Shown here: positions 1 to 5,195 of the stretch, one piece after another | Layout: each line of letters opens with the position of its first letter | How positions within the stretch are numbered: position 1 is the first letter of the stretch | Assembly (NCBI GenBank): GCA_027622495.1 | Contig: JAQBYL010000323.1 | Location: 1-5,195, forward strand | Reading direction: 5' to 3' | From: Pseudomonadota bacterium | GTDB lineage: Bacteria; Pseudomonadota; Gammaproteobacteria; Pseudomonadales; Azotimanducaceae | Length of the DNA: 5,195 bases | Notes under the pieces: model-generated | The model's input: only the letters and a program-made list of their open reading frames with translations | Database searches by the model: none | Told to the model about the DNA's origin: nothing | Program-made: the position numbers and the translations under genes

Positions 1-739
1 CTGCATCCGAAACGCGATAAAGATTGTACTGACGCTCAAGCGGCGCCCAGTAAACGATCTCGTTGTTGCGCCGGATATTGCGCTGAAAGTTGATTCCCCA
101 GGTCTGCACATCCCCCGACCCGTAGCGCAGCGATTTAAAGGGGATGTGGAACTCCGCGCTCCAGCCGCTTTCGGTCACCTGTGCCGCCACATCCCAGTTG
201 GTATCCCAGTTCAGGTTAAAACCACCTCCACCGGAGCCGAAGGCGCCTGAGCCCTCTTTGATGACCTGACCGTCGTACTGAACGCCGGCTGCACTGGTGC
301 CGAACACAAAACCGTTCTGCCGGTCGAGAAAGCCGTCGATAATGACCTGAAAACTGTCTATATCGTCCAGCGCCGAATCCCGCCGGGTGTCAGAAACGAT
401 GATTTTGTCAGGTTCTTCGTCGTGACAGATCACGCCGATGATGAGGGCAGTATCAGTGTAGCCGATGAAGACTTCCGTCCGTTGGGTGGCGGGTCGACCT
501 TCGGCGGGTTGAACCTGCCAGAAATTGCCCTGTGCGGGTGCCACGCCATTCCATGCGGCGTCGCTTGCGACCAGACCATCTAAGACCGGTTCGAGTGTAA
601 GACGGGTGGCCTGCGCCTGAGCCGCCCCCCGTGCAGGCTGCTTATCCGGTTCCTGCTGGGCCAGCGCAACCGGTGTCACCAACAGCCACAACATCACCGT
701 CATTACCGACCGGGTACTGATAAACCACACCTTTCCCAC
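1..739 (-). CDS. DUF5916 family protein, CBM9-like N-terminal domain (partial, C-terminus beyond left edge)
   Basis: The frame is open from about 739 to the window edge and gives 246 complete residues. It starts with a signal peptide (basic K3 and R10, a hydrophobic stretch VMTVMLWLLVTPVALA, likely cleavage after A27 before QQ). A carbohydrate-binding-family-9-like beta-sandwich follows from about residue 47, with LEPVLDG, a following DAAW, and FIGYTDTALIIGV. The stretch QTWGINFQRNIRRNNEIVYW (about 212-231), then RQYNLYRVSDA, is highly typical of DUF5916 proteins, where the CBM9-like domain precedes a large outer-membrane beta-barrel. The barrel would lie outside this window. Substrate is unknown; the family is often called 'carbohydrate binding family 9 domain-containing' or 'membrane-anchored hydrolase', but no catalytic role can be shown here. 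The start is uncertain: GTG at 739 or 730 keeps basic residues in the signal peptide, while ATG at 703 gives a short uncharged one; none has a strong ribosome-binding site. It lies 38 nt downstream of the SYLF gene on the same strand, so probably in one transcript. Confidence 0.88.
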   Translation of the reverse strand, partial: MGKVWFISTRSVMTVMLWLLVTPVALAQQEPDKQPARGAAQAQATRLTLEPVLDGLVASDAAWNGVAPAQGNFWQVQPAEGRPATQRTEVFIGYTDTALIIGVICHDEEPDKIIVSDTRRDSALDDIDSFQVIIDGFLDRQNGFVFGTSAAGVQYDGQVIKEGSGAFGSGGGGFNLNWDTNWDVAAQVTESGWSAEFHIPFKSLRYGSGDVQTWGINFQRNIRRNNEIVYWAPLERQYNLYRVSDA

Positions 740-777
740 GTCGGCGGTATTCCAATCAACAACAAACGGGCATCACA

Positions 778-1359
778 TCAGTTCGGCTGATAGGAAAACT
801 TCTGTCCGGCGACGGCAGCTTCATACATGAGCCCGCCTTTTGCGACAGTAAATATGGCCATGCCTTTATAGTAGGTGCCCACCGTCGAAGCATCGTTTTT
901 GCCTGCACTGACACCTCCGCTGGCGCCGGTGGTGCCGGTTCCCGCCGATACCCCTGCTGTGATGGCTACCGCACTCGCGGTACCACTGAATTCAAAGTTG
1001 CCGGAAGTGAACTCAGTAAACGATCGCTCATCCTGAAAAAAGATGATCTGACTGAACGCCTGCCCACCGGCCTGAAAGCCAAACGACAACTGAGTCATGG
1101 TGGCGGAACCTACCGGCACGCCTGCGGCATAGACCTGGCCTTTGCCACGCGCACCCCCCACACCAAGACCGGCTTTGCCGATGGTGGGGAACACCGCGTA
1201 GCCATAACTGCTCTCAAAAAACTCCGCACTGGCGCCAGCACGCTTGAACGTCTCAATGGTGTCATCGAACTCGTCGGCGCGCGCGGGCGCTGAAGCGAGT
1301 AACGCGCCGAACAGCGCAATCGCAGTGAAAAAGCGATAAGCGAGAGGGTTGATATGCAC
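778..1359 (-). CDS. Secreted lipid-binding SYLF (Ysc84-like, DUF500) domain protein
   Basis: This 193-residue protein begins with a clear Sec signal peptide (R9, hydrophobic FFTAIALFGALLASA, cleavage probably after APARA, residue 28). The mature part is almost entirely one SYLF/Ysc84 domain. It shows YGYAVFPTIGKAGLGVGGARGKGQVY (about 52-77, the conserved domain opening), then TMTQLSFGFQAGGQAFSQIIFF (88-108) with the typical GGQ..S.IIFF core, and a Gly/Ala/Ser-rich strand region ending in KGGLMYEAAVAGQKF (174-188). In eukaryotes SYLF domains bind phosphoinositides and actin; bacterial members are exported, of unclear function, and presumed to be envelope lipid-binding proteins. The start codon is GTG (1357-1359), supported by a CAGGAG Shine-Dalgarno at 1370-1375 (10-nt spacing) and by the signal peptide beginning right there. 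The stop at 778-780 lies just upstream of the DUF5916 gene, suggesting co-transcription of two envelope proteins. Confidence 0.92.
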   Translation of the reverse strand: MHINPLAYRFFTAIALFGALLASAPARADEFDDTIETFKRAGASAEFFESSYGYAVFPTIGKAGLGVGGARGKGQVYAAGVPVGSATMTQLSFGFQAGGQAFSQIIFFQDERSFTEFTSGNFEFSGTASAVAITAGVSAGTGTTGASGGVSAGKNDASTVGTYYKGMAIFTVAKGGLMYEAAVAGQKFSYQPN

Positions 1360-1396
1360 TTTTCTATAACTCCTGACCTGATTTTAACCGGCGGGA

Positions 1397-1425
1397 ATAC
1401 TAACGAATCCTTGCGGGTCTGTCGC
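1397..1425 (-). promoter_or_regulatory. Candidate sigma70-type promoter for the SYLF/DUF5916 genes
   Basis: Read on the minus strand, GCGACA (1420-1425, 4 of 6 matches to TTGACA) is followed after exactly 17 nt by TAGTAT (1397-1402, 4 of 6 matches to TATAAT). Transcription would start near 1390, leaving a leader of about 30 nt that contains the CAGGAG ribosome-binding site. Spacing and position fit, but both hexamers are imperfect and such matches arise by chance. A second -10-like TAAAAT (1381-1386) is too close to the ribosome-binding site to be likely. Confidence 0.3.
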
Positions 1426-1505
1426 ATTCATAGGTACTTGAGAATTTACTGAGGATTACAGCGCTGGTAGCAGACATCCACACCTGGACCGACAGTCAGG
1501 GAAAG

Positions 1506-1537
1506 GTTCATTTCGGCGATCGACCAAGCGAATGAAC
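1506..1537. repeat. Imperfect inverted repeat between the deiodinase-like and SYLF genes
   Basis: GTTCATT (1506-1512) is matched by AATGAAC (1531-1537), and after one bulged T the stem can continue with CG/CG (1514-1515 with 1529-1530). The loop of about 13 nt contains the palindrome CGATCG. It lies about 65 nt after the stop of the deiodinase-like gene and 146 nt before the SYLF start. It could end transcription or bind a regulator, but no uridine tract follows on the minus strand, so it is not a convincing intrinsic terminator. The rest of the gap 1360-1603 shows no gene, RNA or other repeat that I can support. Confidence 0.35.
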
Positions 1538-1603
1538 GGGTTTTCGGTGGCAGGGTTTCAGAAGATTAAACGCCACCAGGACATTTACCCCTGTCCACCA
1601 AGG

Positions 1604-2263
1604 CTACGCCACCAGAGATCGAATCGATTCCTCAAGCGCTGCGGGATCAAAACCCCAGGGTCCCGGCTTGCCCTGAAACGCAATATTGCCGTCCGTCCCC
1701 ACCAGGTACAGGCGATCAGGCAAACCGCCGTAGGCACAGGCGATCGCATCATCGACATCGTCGACCACCACCGGCATGCGGATTTTCAGGTTGATTGCAC
1801 AGGTCGCAGCAACCTCAACTCGATCTTCAGTACTCACAGGATCGTTCACCCGGATGCCTTCATCCCGATTCGGGGTGACCACCCAACCTTCTTCAGGGTG
1901 GGCTTCGCGTATGTACACCACCAGGAACTCAACTCTGGTACCCCACTTTTCCCACATATCGTGTAATGCGCCCAACTGAGCGCGAAAAGGCGGTCACGTG
2001 TAGGAGCCAAAGATCAGGGCGACTGGTTTTTCCCGGGCAGTCTGCAGCAGGTCGAAGACCCGCCCGGTCGCAACCTTGCGACCTTGACTGAAGTCAAAGA
2101 CTGAACTGGTGAAACCGTAGGCCGGACCACCCTGCACCACCGTCGCTGTGGCGAGGCTCTGATGGACTGGATCGGCCATGACGTCCATTGGAGTTTTCGG
2201 CGAATCTTCGGGTGTAAATGCCCGCCAGTCGAACCCTGCGGGCAGCTGTTTCTGTTCACTCAT
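1604..2263 (-). CDS. Iodothyronine deiodinase-like selenoprotein (thioredoxin fold), in-frame TGA read as selenocysteine
   Basis: Reading through one TGA (1994-1996) gives a continuous 219-residue protein with Sec at residue 90. The active site is ALIFGSYT-U-PPFRAQL, matching the deiodinase signature GS(C)T-U-PPF. Further family marks follow in the right order: VVYIREAHPEEGW (115-127; vertebrate enzymes have YI-EAH--DGW with an active-site His, here H122), MPVVVDDVDDA (163-173, P164 being the likely thioredoxin-fold cis-proline), AYGGLPDRLYLV (177-188) and FQGKPGPWGFDP (196-207). There is no signal peptide or membrane segment, so it is probably cytosolic. ATG at 2263 is preferred because AAGGTGAGG (2267-2275) is a good ribosome-binding site, whereas the upstream in-frame GTG (2272) lies inside that site. 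The Cys two before Sec in vertebrate enzymes is Tyr here; C155 and C176 are possible resolving thiols. The real bacterial substrate is unknown: reductive dehalogenation or peroxide/thiol redox chemistry is plausible. Translation needs SelA, SelB, SelC and SelD. A nonsense mutation is the alternative but fits much worse. Confidence 0.88.
1968..1983 (-). promoter_or_regulatory. Candidate bacterial SECIS hairpin
   Basis: On the minus-strand transcript, GCGCUC (1983-1978) pairs with GGGCGC (1973-1968) to form six pairs, one of them U-G, closing an AGUU loop (1977-1974). The loop begins 17 nt after the UGA, that is with 16 nt between. Bacterial SECIS elements lie within the coding region immediately downstream of the UGA and carry a short loop with a G in its first two positions, often in a GU step contacted by SelB; this hairpin meets each of these. 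It lacks the bulged U of the E. coli fdhF element, but bacterial SECIS sequences are poorly conserved. Sequence-only call, with no folding computed. Confidence 0.62.
1994..1996 (-). other. Selenocysteine (UGA) codon, residue 90 of the deiodinase-like protein
   Basis: The codon TGA sits between ACG (Thr) and CCG (Pro), so the local protein reads GSYT-U-PPF, exactly where deiodinases carry selenocysteine. Both sides stay in the same frame and both encode conserved family sequence, so no frameshift is needed. The true terminator of the gene is TAG at 1604-1606, not TGA. Confidence 0.85.
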
Positions 2264-2266
2264 ATA

Positions 2267-2275
2267 CCTCACCTT
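2267..2275 (-). promoter_or_regulatory. Ribosome-binding site that decides the start of the selenoprotein gene
   Basis: AAGGTGAGG on the minus strand precedes ATG (2261-2263). The AAGG part is 8 nt from the ATG and the GAGG part 3 nt. The possible upstream start GTG (2270-2272) overlaps this element and would have no site of its own, so the ATG start (MSEQKQLPAG) is favoured. Confidence 0.6.
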
Positions 2276-2378
2276 GATTACTCACCAGTCGACAACACCA
2301 GCCTACCCCATGTGCACCGACCTCACCAGAAGAGCCGATGCGACAGGCAGGTGTGCCCCGACCTCGAACAGGCGACCT

Positions 2379-2388
2379 GGTGATCACC
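2379..2388. repeat. 10-bp perfect palindrome in the divergent intergenic region (possible operator)
   Basis: GGTGATCACC is a perfect palindrome about in the middle of the 224-nt region between the divergent selenoprotein and esterase genes, 115 nt from the first start and 99 nt from the second. Its position would suit an operator for a regulator acting on both promoters. The symmetry does not extend beyond 10 bp, and I could not identify convincing -35/-10 pairs nearby, so the role is unproven. Confidence 0.3.
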
Positions 2389-2415
2389 CGCTGGTTTCAC
2401 TACCAGTAATCTCGC

Positions 2416-2452
2416 ACCACGACACCCTTGGCCGCAAGGACGCCAGGGTGGT
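2416..2452 (+). repeat. Nested inverted repeats in the upstream region of the esterase gene
   Basis: ACCAC (2416-2420) can pair with GTGGT (2448-2452), enclosing a perfect inner hairpin CCTTG-GCCG-CAAGG (2426-2439). An alternative pairing of ACCCT (2424-2428) with AGGGT (2445-2449) competes with the inner stem. It ends 35 nt before the esterase ATG and could form structure in its mRNA leader if transcription starts upstream. No riboswitch class is recognised, and no uridine tract follows. Confidence 0.28.
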
Positions 2453-2487
2453 AGGTTTGTGCTGTCTTGCCTTTCAAGAGATCAGTC

Positions 2488-3987
2488 ATGCGCATACGTC
2501 TGTTTCTGACCGTTACTGCCCTTCTGCTGAGTGACCCGGCGTTTGCCGCAAAAGACTGCCGGGACGTCGCGGGGTTCATTCTGCCCGATGTGCAGATACT
2601 GACGACAGAACAGATCGCCGAGCCCGTGCCACACTGCAAGGTCGTTGGCGTGATCGGCCCGGAAATCAACTTCGAACTCCTGCTGCCGGAAGTCTGGAAT
2701 GGCAAATTCCTGATGGGGGGTGGTGGCGGTTTCGTCGGGTCGGTGCAGAACTCCGCACTGCGTTTTACCAATCCGCTGGAACGCGGTTACGCCACAGTGG
2801 GCACCGACACCGGCCACAAAGGCGCTGGTGTTGACGCATCCTGGGCTTTGAACAACCTCGAGCGGTTAGTCAACTTTGGCCACGTCGCCGTTCACCGCAC
2901 CGCCGAAGTATCCAAAGCAATTACCCATCTGTACTACGGCAAGCCGGTGGATCGATCTTACTTCTTTGGTTGTTCGCGCGGTGGGGGTCAGGCATTGATG
3001 GAAGCACAGCGCTACCCCGCCGACTTCGACGGCATCATCGCAGGTGCACCGGCATTCAACTGGTCGGGGATTGCCGCACAAGGCCTCCAGACTCAGCAGC
3101 GTATGTATCCCGATCCGCAGAATATCAGTCGATCAGTTGTGACCCAGGAAAACCTGAAACTGCTGCAGAGCGAAATTCTCAAAAGCTGCGACAGTCTCGA
3201 CGGTCTGCCTGATGGCATCCTCAACGATCCACGGGAATGCAATTTCGATCTCAACAACATCGCCGCCTGTGCAGAGAACGTGCCGGCCGCCAATTGCCTG
3301 ACCGACGCCCAGCGGAGCGCAATCAGCATCGTGTATGACGGTCCGAAAGATGCGACTGGCAAGCAGATCATTGCGGGGTTTCCCTTCGGCGGTGAGGCCG
3401 AAGCTGGCGGTTGGGTTCCCTGGATTGTCGGGGGACCTGCACCGATTGCCCCGGGCGTGCCGACTCTGCAGGCGGGTTTCAGTAACGGTATCTTCAAGTA
3501 CTTCATCCACCAGGACCCTGACTGGAAATACACGGAGCAGGAGTTTGCCGATTACGAGCAGACGTCGAGACTCATGGGATCTGTTCTTAATGCGACGTCT
3601 CAAGATCTTTCTGCCTTCAATGACCGGGGCGGAAAGCTTCTGATGTGGCACGGCTGGGCAGATCCCGCGCTGTCGGCACTTGTTTCAACCGAGTACTACG
3701 AAGCAGTCACCCGCGCTGACGCGCAAGCCCCGGACTACTTCCGCTTTTTTCTGCTGCCGGGTGTGCTGCACTGTGGCGGCGGTCCCGGCCCTTCGACCGT
3801 CGACTACCTCACCGCGTTAGAAGAGTGGGTCGAAAAAGACCAGGCACCGTCAACTCTGACCGCCTATTTTCCCGACACTAAAGGAAGCGCCAGGGAGTCG
3901 CGGCCACTGTGTGCGTACCCCGAACGAGCCACCTGGAGCGGTTCGGGCAGTGACCGGGTGGCCGCGAATTTCGCCTGCACCCGTTGA
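2488..3987 (+). CDS. Exported tannase/feruloyl esterase family alpha/beta hydrolase
   Basis: The 499-residue protein has a Sec signal peptide (MRIRLFLTVTALLLSDPAFA, cleavage before AKDC), so it acts in the periplasm or outside. The family carries a CS-D-HC triad, in which Cys residues next to the catalytic Ser and His form a disulfide. All parts are visible: FGCSRGGGQ with C162 and S163, WHGWADPALS with D392, and GVLHCGGG with H428 and C429. The segment CDSLDGLPDGILNDP (234-248) with C251 matches the family's Ca2+-binding loop in the lid domain, closed by a likely C234-C251 disulfide. WNGKFLMGGGGGFVG and RGYATVGTDTGHKG form the typical N-terminal part with the oxyanion region. Members hydrolyse esters of aromatic acids (gallate, ferulate and similar) or related aromatic diesters; the exact substrate cannot be read from sequence. 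The ATG at 2488 is preferred over an upstream TTG (2467) because AAGAGA (2476-2481) lies 6 nt before it and the signal peptide starts there. It is monocistronic in this window. Confidence 0.93.
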   Translation: MRIRLFLTVTALLLSDPAFAAKDCRDVAGFILPDVQILTTEQIAEPVPHCKVVGVIGPEINFELLLPEVWNGKFLMGGGGGFVGSVQNSALRFTNPLERGYATVGTDTGHKGAGVDASWALNNLERLVNFGHVAVHRTAEVSKAITHLYYGKPVDRSYFFGCSRGGGQALMEAQRYPADFDGIIAGAPAFNWSGIAAQGLQTQQRMYPDPQNISRSVVTQENLKLLQSEILKSCDSLDGLPDGILNDPRECNFDLNNIAACAENVPAANCLTDAQRSAISIVYDGPKDATGKQIIAGFPFGGEAEAGGWVPWIVGGPAPIAPGVPTLQAGFSNGIFKYFIHQDPDWKYTEQEFADYEQTSRLMGSVLNATSQDLSAFNDRGGKLLMWHGWADPALSALVSTEYYEAVTRADAQAPDYFRFFLLPGVLHCGGGPGPSTVDYLTALEEWVEKDQAPSTLTAYFPDTKGSARESRPLCAYPERATWSGSGSDRVAANFACTR

Positions 3988-4003
3988 ACAATATTTGTTG
4001 AAC
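3983..4003. repeat. Short repeats in the 41-nt convergent gap after the esterase stop
   Basis: GTTGAAC occurs twice (3983-3989, overlapping the TGA stop, and 3997-4003), and AACAA-TAT-TTGTT (3987-3999) can form a weak AT-rich 5-bp hairpin. The gap 3988-4028 between the convergent esterase and serine hydrolase genes holds no strong GC stem with a U-tract, so no intrinsic terminator can be called for either gene. Confidence 0.25.
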
Positions 4004-4028
4004 TCCTCGCTTTGGCACGACCGGCTCT

Positions 4029-5195
4029 CTATCTCTGGGTAGCCAACGCCGGGACTGCCTGCATGAGCAATTCAAGACCGGCATTCAGCGCCTGCATCCC
4101 CGCTTGCGCCCCCTTGTACTTGCCGAGTCGAACCACCACCAGACCATGACTCGGTATCATGAGGGTGAACTGGCCACCGGCACCGGCAAAGTAGCTTGCT
4201 TCTGCAGGCACCGGAAAATTGTCGGGGCCATTGATCCATTGGAATGCGCCGCCGTATACCGGCCGGCCGTCGGCAACCCAGGCCGGTGCCAGCGTTCGCG
4301 CATAGTCGGCGTACCCTTCCGGTAACAGACGCTCGCCATTGTGTACGCCATCCTGCAGATAGAGATTGGCAAGCCTCGCCCAATCCCGCGCGGGCAGAAA
4401 CTCATAACCTTGAGTCAGGAAGTTGCCGTACGGGTCTGTCTCGAGCACCGCGTCGCGGATGCCGATCTTGTCGAACAGCGCTCTTTGCGGGAACGAGTGG
4501 TAATCCTCGCCTGATGCTTCCACACCCAGACGGATGAGGTAGTTGGTGAGCACCGGATCGCTGTTGCGATACCTTCCCACTGTGTTGGGTGGCCATTGCT
4601 GCGGGCGGGTTGCGGCGAATTCGAACGAGTTGATGCGGCCGGTATACAGATACACATGATCCGGATACCCAAGGGTGGGATCAAAGTCCGGGTCCTGCGG
4701 TGCACGGATGCGGATCCCGGAAGACATGCGCATGATGTCGCCAATACGGATCTGCTTTCGTAAGTCACCTTCACCCTGCCACTGCGGTATCGGCGCCGGT
4801 TGCCACAACTCATACACGCCACGCTGGATCAGCACGCCCATCAGTGCACCGGTTAGACTCTTGCCCATAGACCAGCTTTCAAGCGGGGTGTGCATGTCGA
4901 TCCCTTCGCCATACCGCTCGCTGATGATGCGACCCTGGTAGGTTACCAGCAGACCCAGGGTCATCGCCTCGGCCGGACCAAAACCCTGCTCGATCGCCTG
5001 TGCCACTTTGAGCATATCGAGTTCGGCGGGAAACGGTTCTTTTGAGATAACGTCTCCCATGGGCCACGGTGTAGTTTCAGCAGGAGGCAGGTCTGCGGTG
5101 ACGATGCTGGGTGTGAAGTGAATGGTGTCTTCACCAATCGCCCGCGTGATACAGCCCTGGCTCCCGTACTTTCTGGCTGCAAGCACCGTCTCTGA
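4029..5195 (-). CDS. Serine hydrolase of the beta-lactamase / class C penicillin-binding-protein fold (N-terminus beyond right edge)
   Basis: The frame is open from the right edge to TAG at 4029-4031, giving 388 residues. The three hallmarks of the fold are present in order. SMGK (the SxxK motif; catalytic Ser codon 4869-4871, Lys three residues later) lies in ESWSMGKSLTGALMG. YRN (the Y-x-N motif) lies in GRYRNSDPVLTNYLIRLG about 100 residues on. GAGGQF, in the place of the KTG-type box, lies in YFAGAGGQFTLMIPS, followed by LVVVRLG. IGDIMRMSSGIR is also typical. A GTG at 5186 could formally start the protein, but the sequence upstream stays open and KYGSQGC looks like the interior of the usual N-terminal region, so the true start, with any signal or membrane anchor, is probably outside. 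These enzymes act as esterases, DD-peptidases or amide hydrolases; genuine beta-lactam resistance is not implied. The gene converges on the esterase with a 41-nt gap. Confidence 0.9.
   Translation of the reverse strand, partial: SETVLAARKYGSQGCITRAIGEDTIHFTPSIVTADLPPAETTPWPMGDVISKEPFPAELDMLKVAQAIEQGFGPAEAMTLGLLVTYQGRIISERYGEGIDMHTPLESWSMGKSLTGALMGVLIQRGVYELWQPAPIPQWQGEGDLRKQIRIGDIMRMSSGIRIRAPQDPDFDPTLGYPDHVYLYTGRINSFEFAATRPQQWPPNTVGRYRNSDPVLTNYLIRLGVEASGEDYHSFPQRALFDKIGIRDAVLETDPYGNFLTQGYEFLPARDWARLANLYLQDGVHNGERLLPEGYADYARTLAPAWVADGRPVYGGAFQWINGPDNFPVPAEASYFAGAGGQFTLMIPSHGLVVVRLGKYKGAQAGMQALNAGLELLMQAVPALATQR

Noticed and set aside
1110..1427. A 105-codon minus-strand frame overlapping the SYLF gene.
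   Set aside because: It is an out-of-frame shadow of a well-supported SYLF reading frame, and its Arg/Ser/Pro-rich product is not family-like.
1567..1600. Stem GGACA/TGTCC just after the selenoprotein stop as an intrinsic terminator.
   Set aside because: Only 5 bp with an 8-nt loop and no uridine run after it on the minus strand.
1532..1966. A 144-codon open frame on the plus strand.
   Set aside because: It lies antisense to the deiodinase-like gene, and its protein (rich in His, Arg and Pro) resembles no family and has no good ribosome-binding site.
1604..1975. A separate 123-residue gene starting at TTG (1973-1975).
   Set aside because: It starts in the middle of the deiodinase fold, has no ribosome-binding site, lacks the active site, and is in frame with the upstream part across a single TGA at the Sec position.
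1604..2272. A pseudogene broken by a nonsense mutation.
   Set aside because: The one stop is TGA, exactly at the family's Sec position, with a SECIS-like hairpin after it and well-conserved family motifs on both sides; decay would not be expected to hit that codon.
3133..3651. A 172-codon minus-strand frame inside the esterase.
   Set aside because: It is fully antisense to a complete esterase with all catalytic motifs, and its translation shows no domain.
4029..5195. A true antibiotic-resistance beta-lactamase.
   Set aside because: The SxxK, YxN and GxGGQ motifs define a broad serine hydrolase family; the N-terminal and overall sequence fit the esterase/peptidase-like branch better than an AmpC enzyme.
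1..5195. CRISPR arrays, tRNA or rRNA genes, insertion sequences, integrase or attachment sites.
   Set aside because: No regularly spaced repeats, cloverleaf-like segments, transposase-like frames or terminal inverted repeats were seen on either strand.

Overview
The window carries five protein genes, two of them cut by the window edges. Base composition is moderately GC-rich. The gene families (a DUF5916/CBM9-like outer-membrane protein, a SYLF-domain protein, a tannase/feruloyl esterase-type hydrolase and a beta-lactamase-fold serine hydrolase) together suggest a Gram-negative, probably gammaproteobacterial, free-living or marine-type heterotroph. This assignment is an inference from gene content; no rRNA or taxonomic marker is present.

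Layout from left to right: (1) 1-739, minus strand, the N-terminal part of a DUF5916 protein that runs off the left edge. (2) 778-1359, minus, a secreted SYLF (Ysc84-like) lipid-binding protein ending 38 nt before the DUF5916 start, so the two are probably co-transcribed. (3) 1360-1603, a non-coding stretch with a weak candidate promoter and an imperfect inverted repeat. (4) 1604-2263, minus, an iodothyronine-deiodinase-like thioredoxin-fold protein whose reading frame is interrupted by a single in-frame TGA at 1994-1996. (5) 2264-2487, a divergent intergenic region with palindromic elements. (6) 2488-3987, plus, a complete exported tannase/feruloyl-esterase-family hydrolase. (7) 4029-5195, minus, a serine hydrolase of the beta-lactamase/penicillin-binding-protein fold, convergent with the esterase and cut at its N-terminus by the right edge.

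The main result is gene 4. A conventional reading gives two short unrelated ORFs (one ending at the TGA, one beginning at a TTG just after it). Read through, they form one continuous 219-residue deiodinase-family protein in which the TGA falls exactly at the selenocysteine position of the family active site (GSYT-U-PPF). A 6-bp GC-rich hairpin with an AGUU loop begins 10 nt after the TGA, in the place expected for a bacterial SECIS element. The window therefore most likely encodes a bacterial selenoprotein, and the organism should possess selA, selB, selC and selD elsewhere.

Functionally, the esterase releases aromatic acids or alcohols from esters in the periplasm or outside the cell, while the deiodinase-like selenoprotein is a cytosolic thiol/selenol redox enzyme with possible dehalogenating or peroxidase activity. 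They are divergently transcribed from a shared 224-nt region. A joint role in handling (halogenated) phenolic compounds is possible but speculative. The SYLF/DUF5916 pair belongs to the cell envelope.
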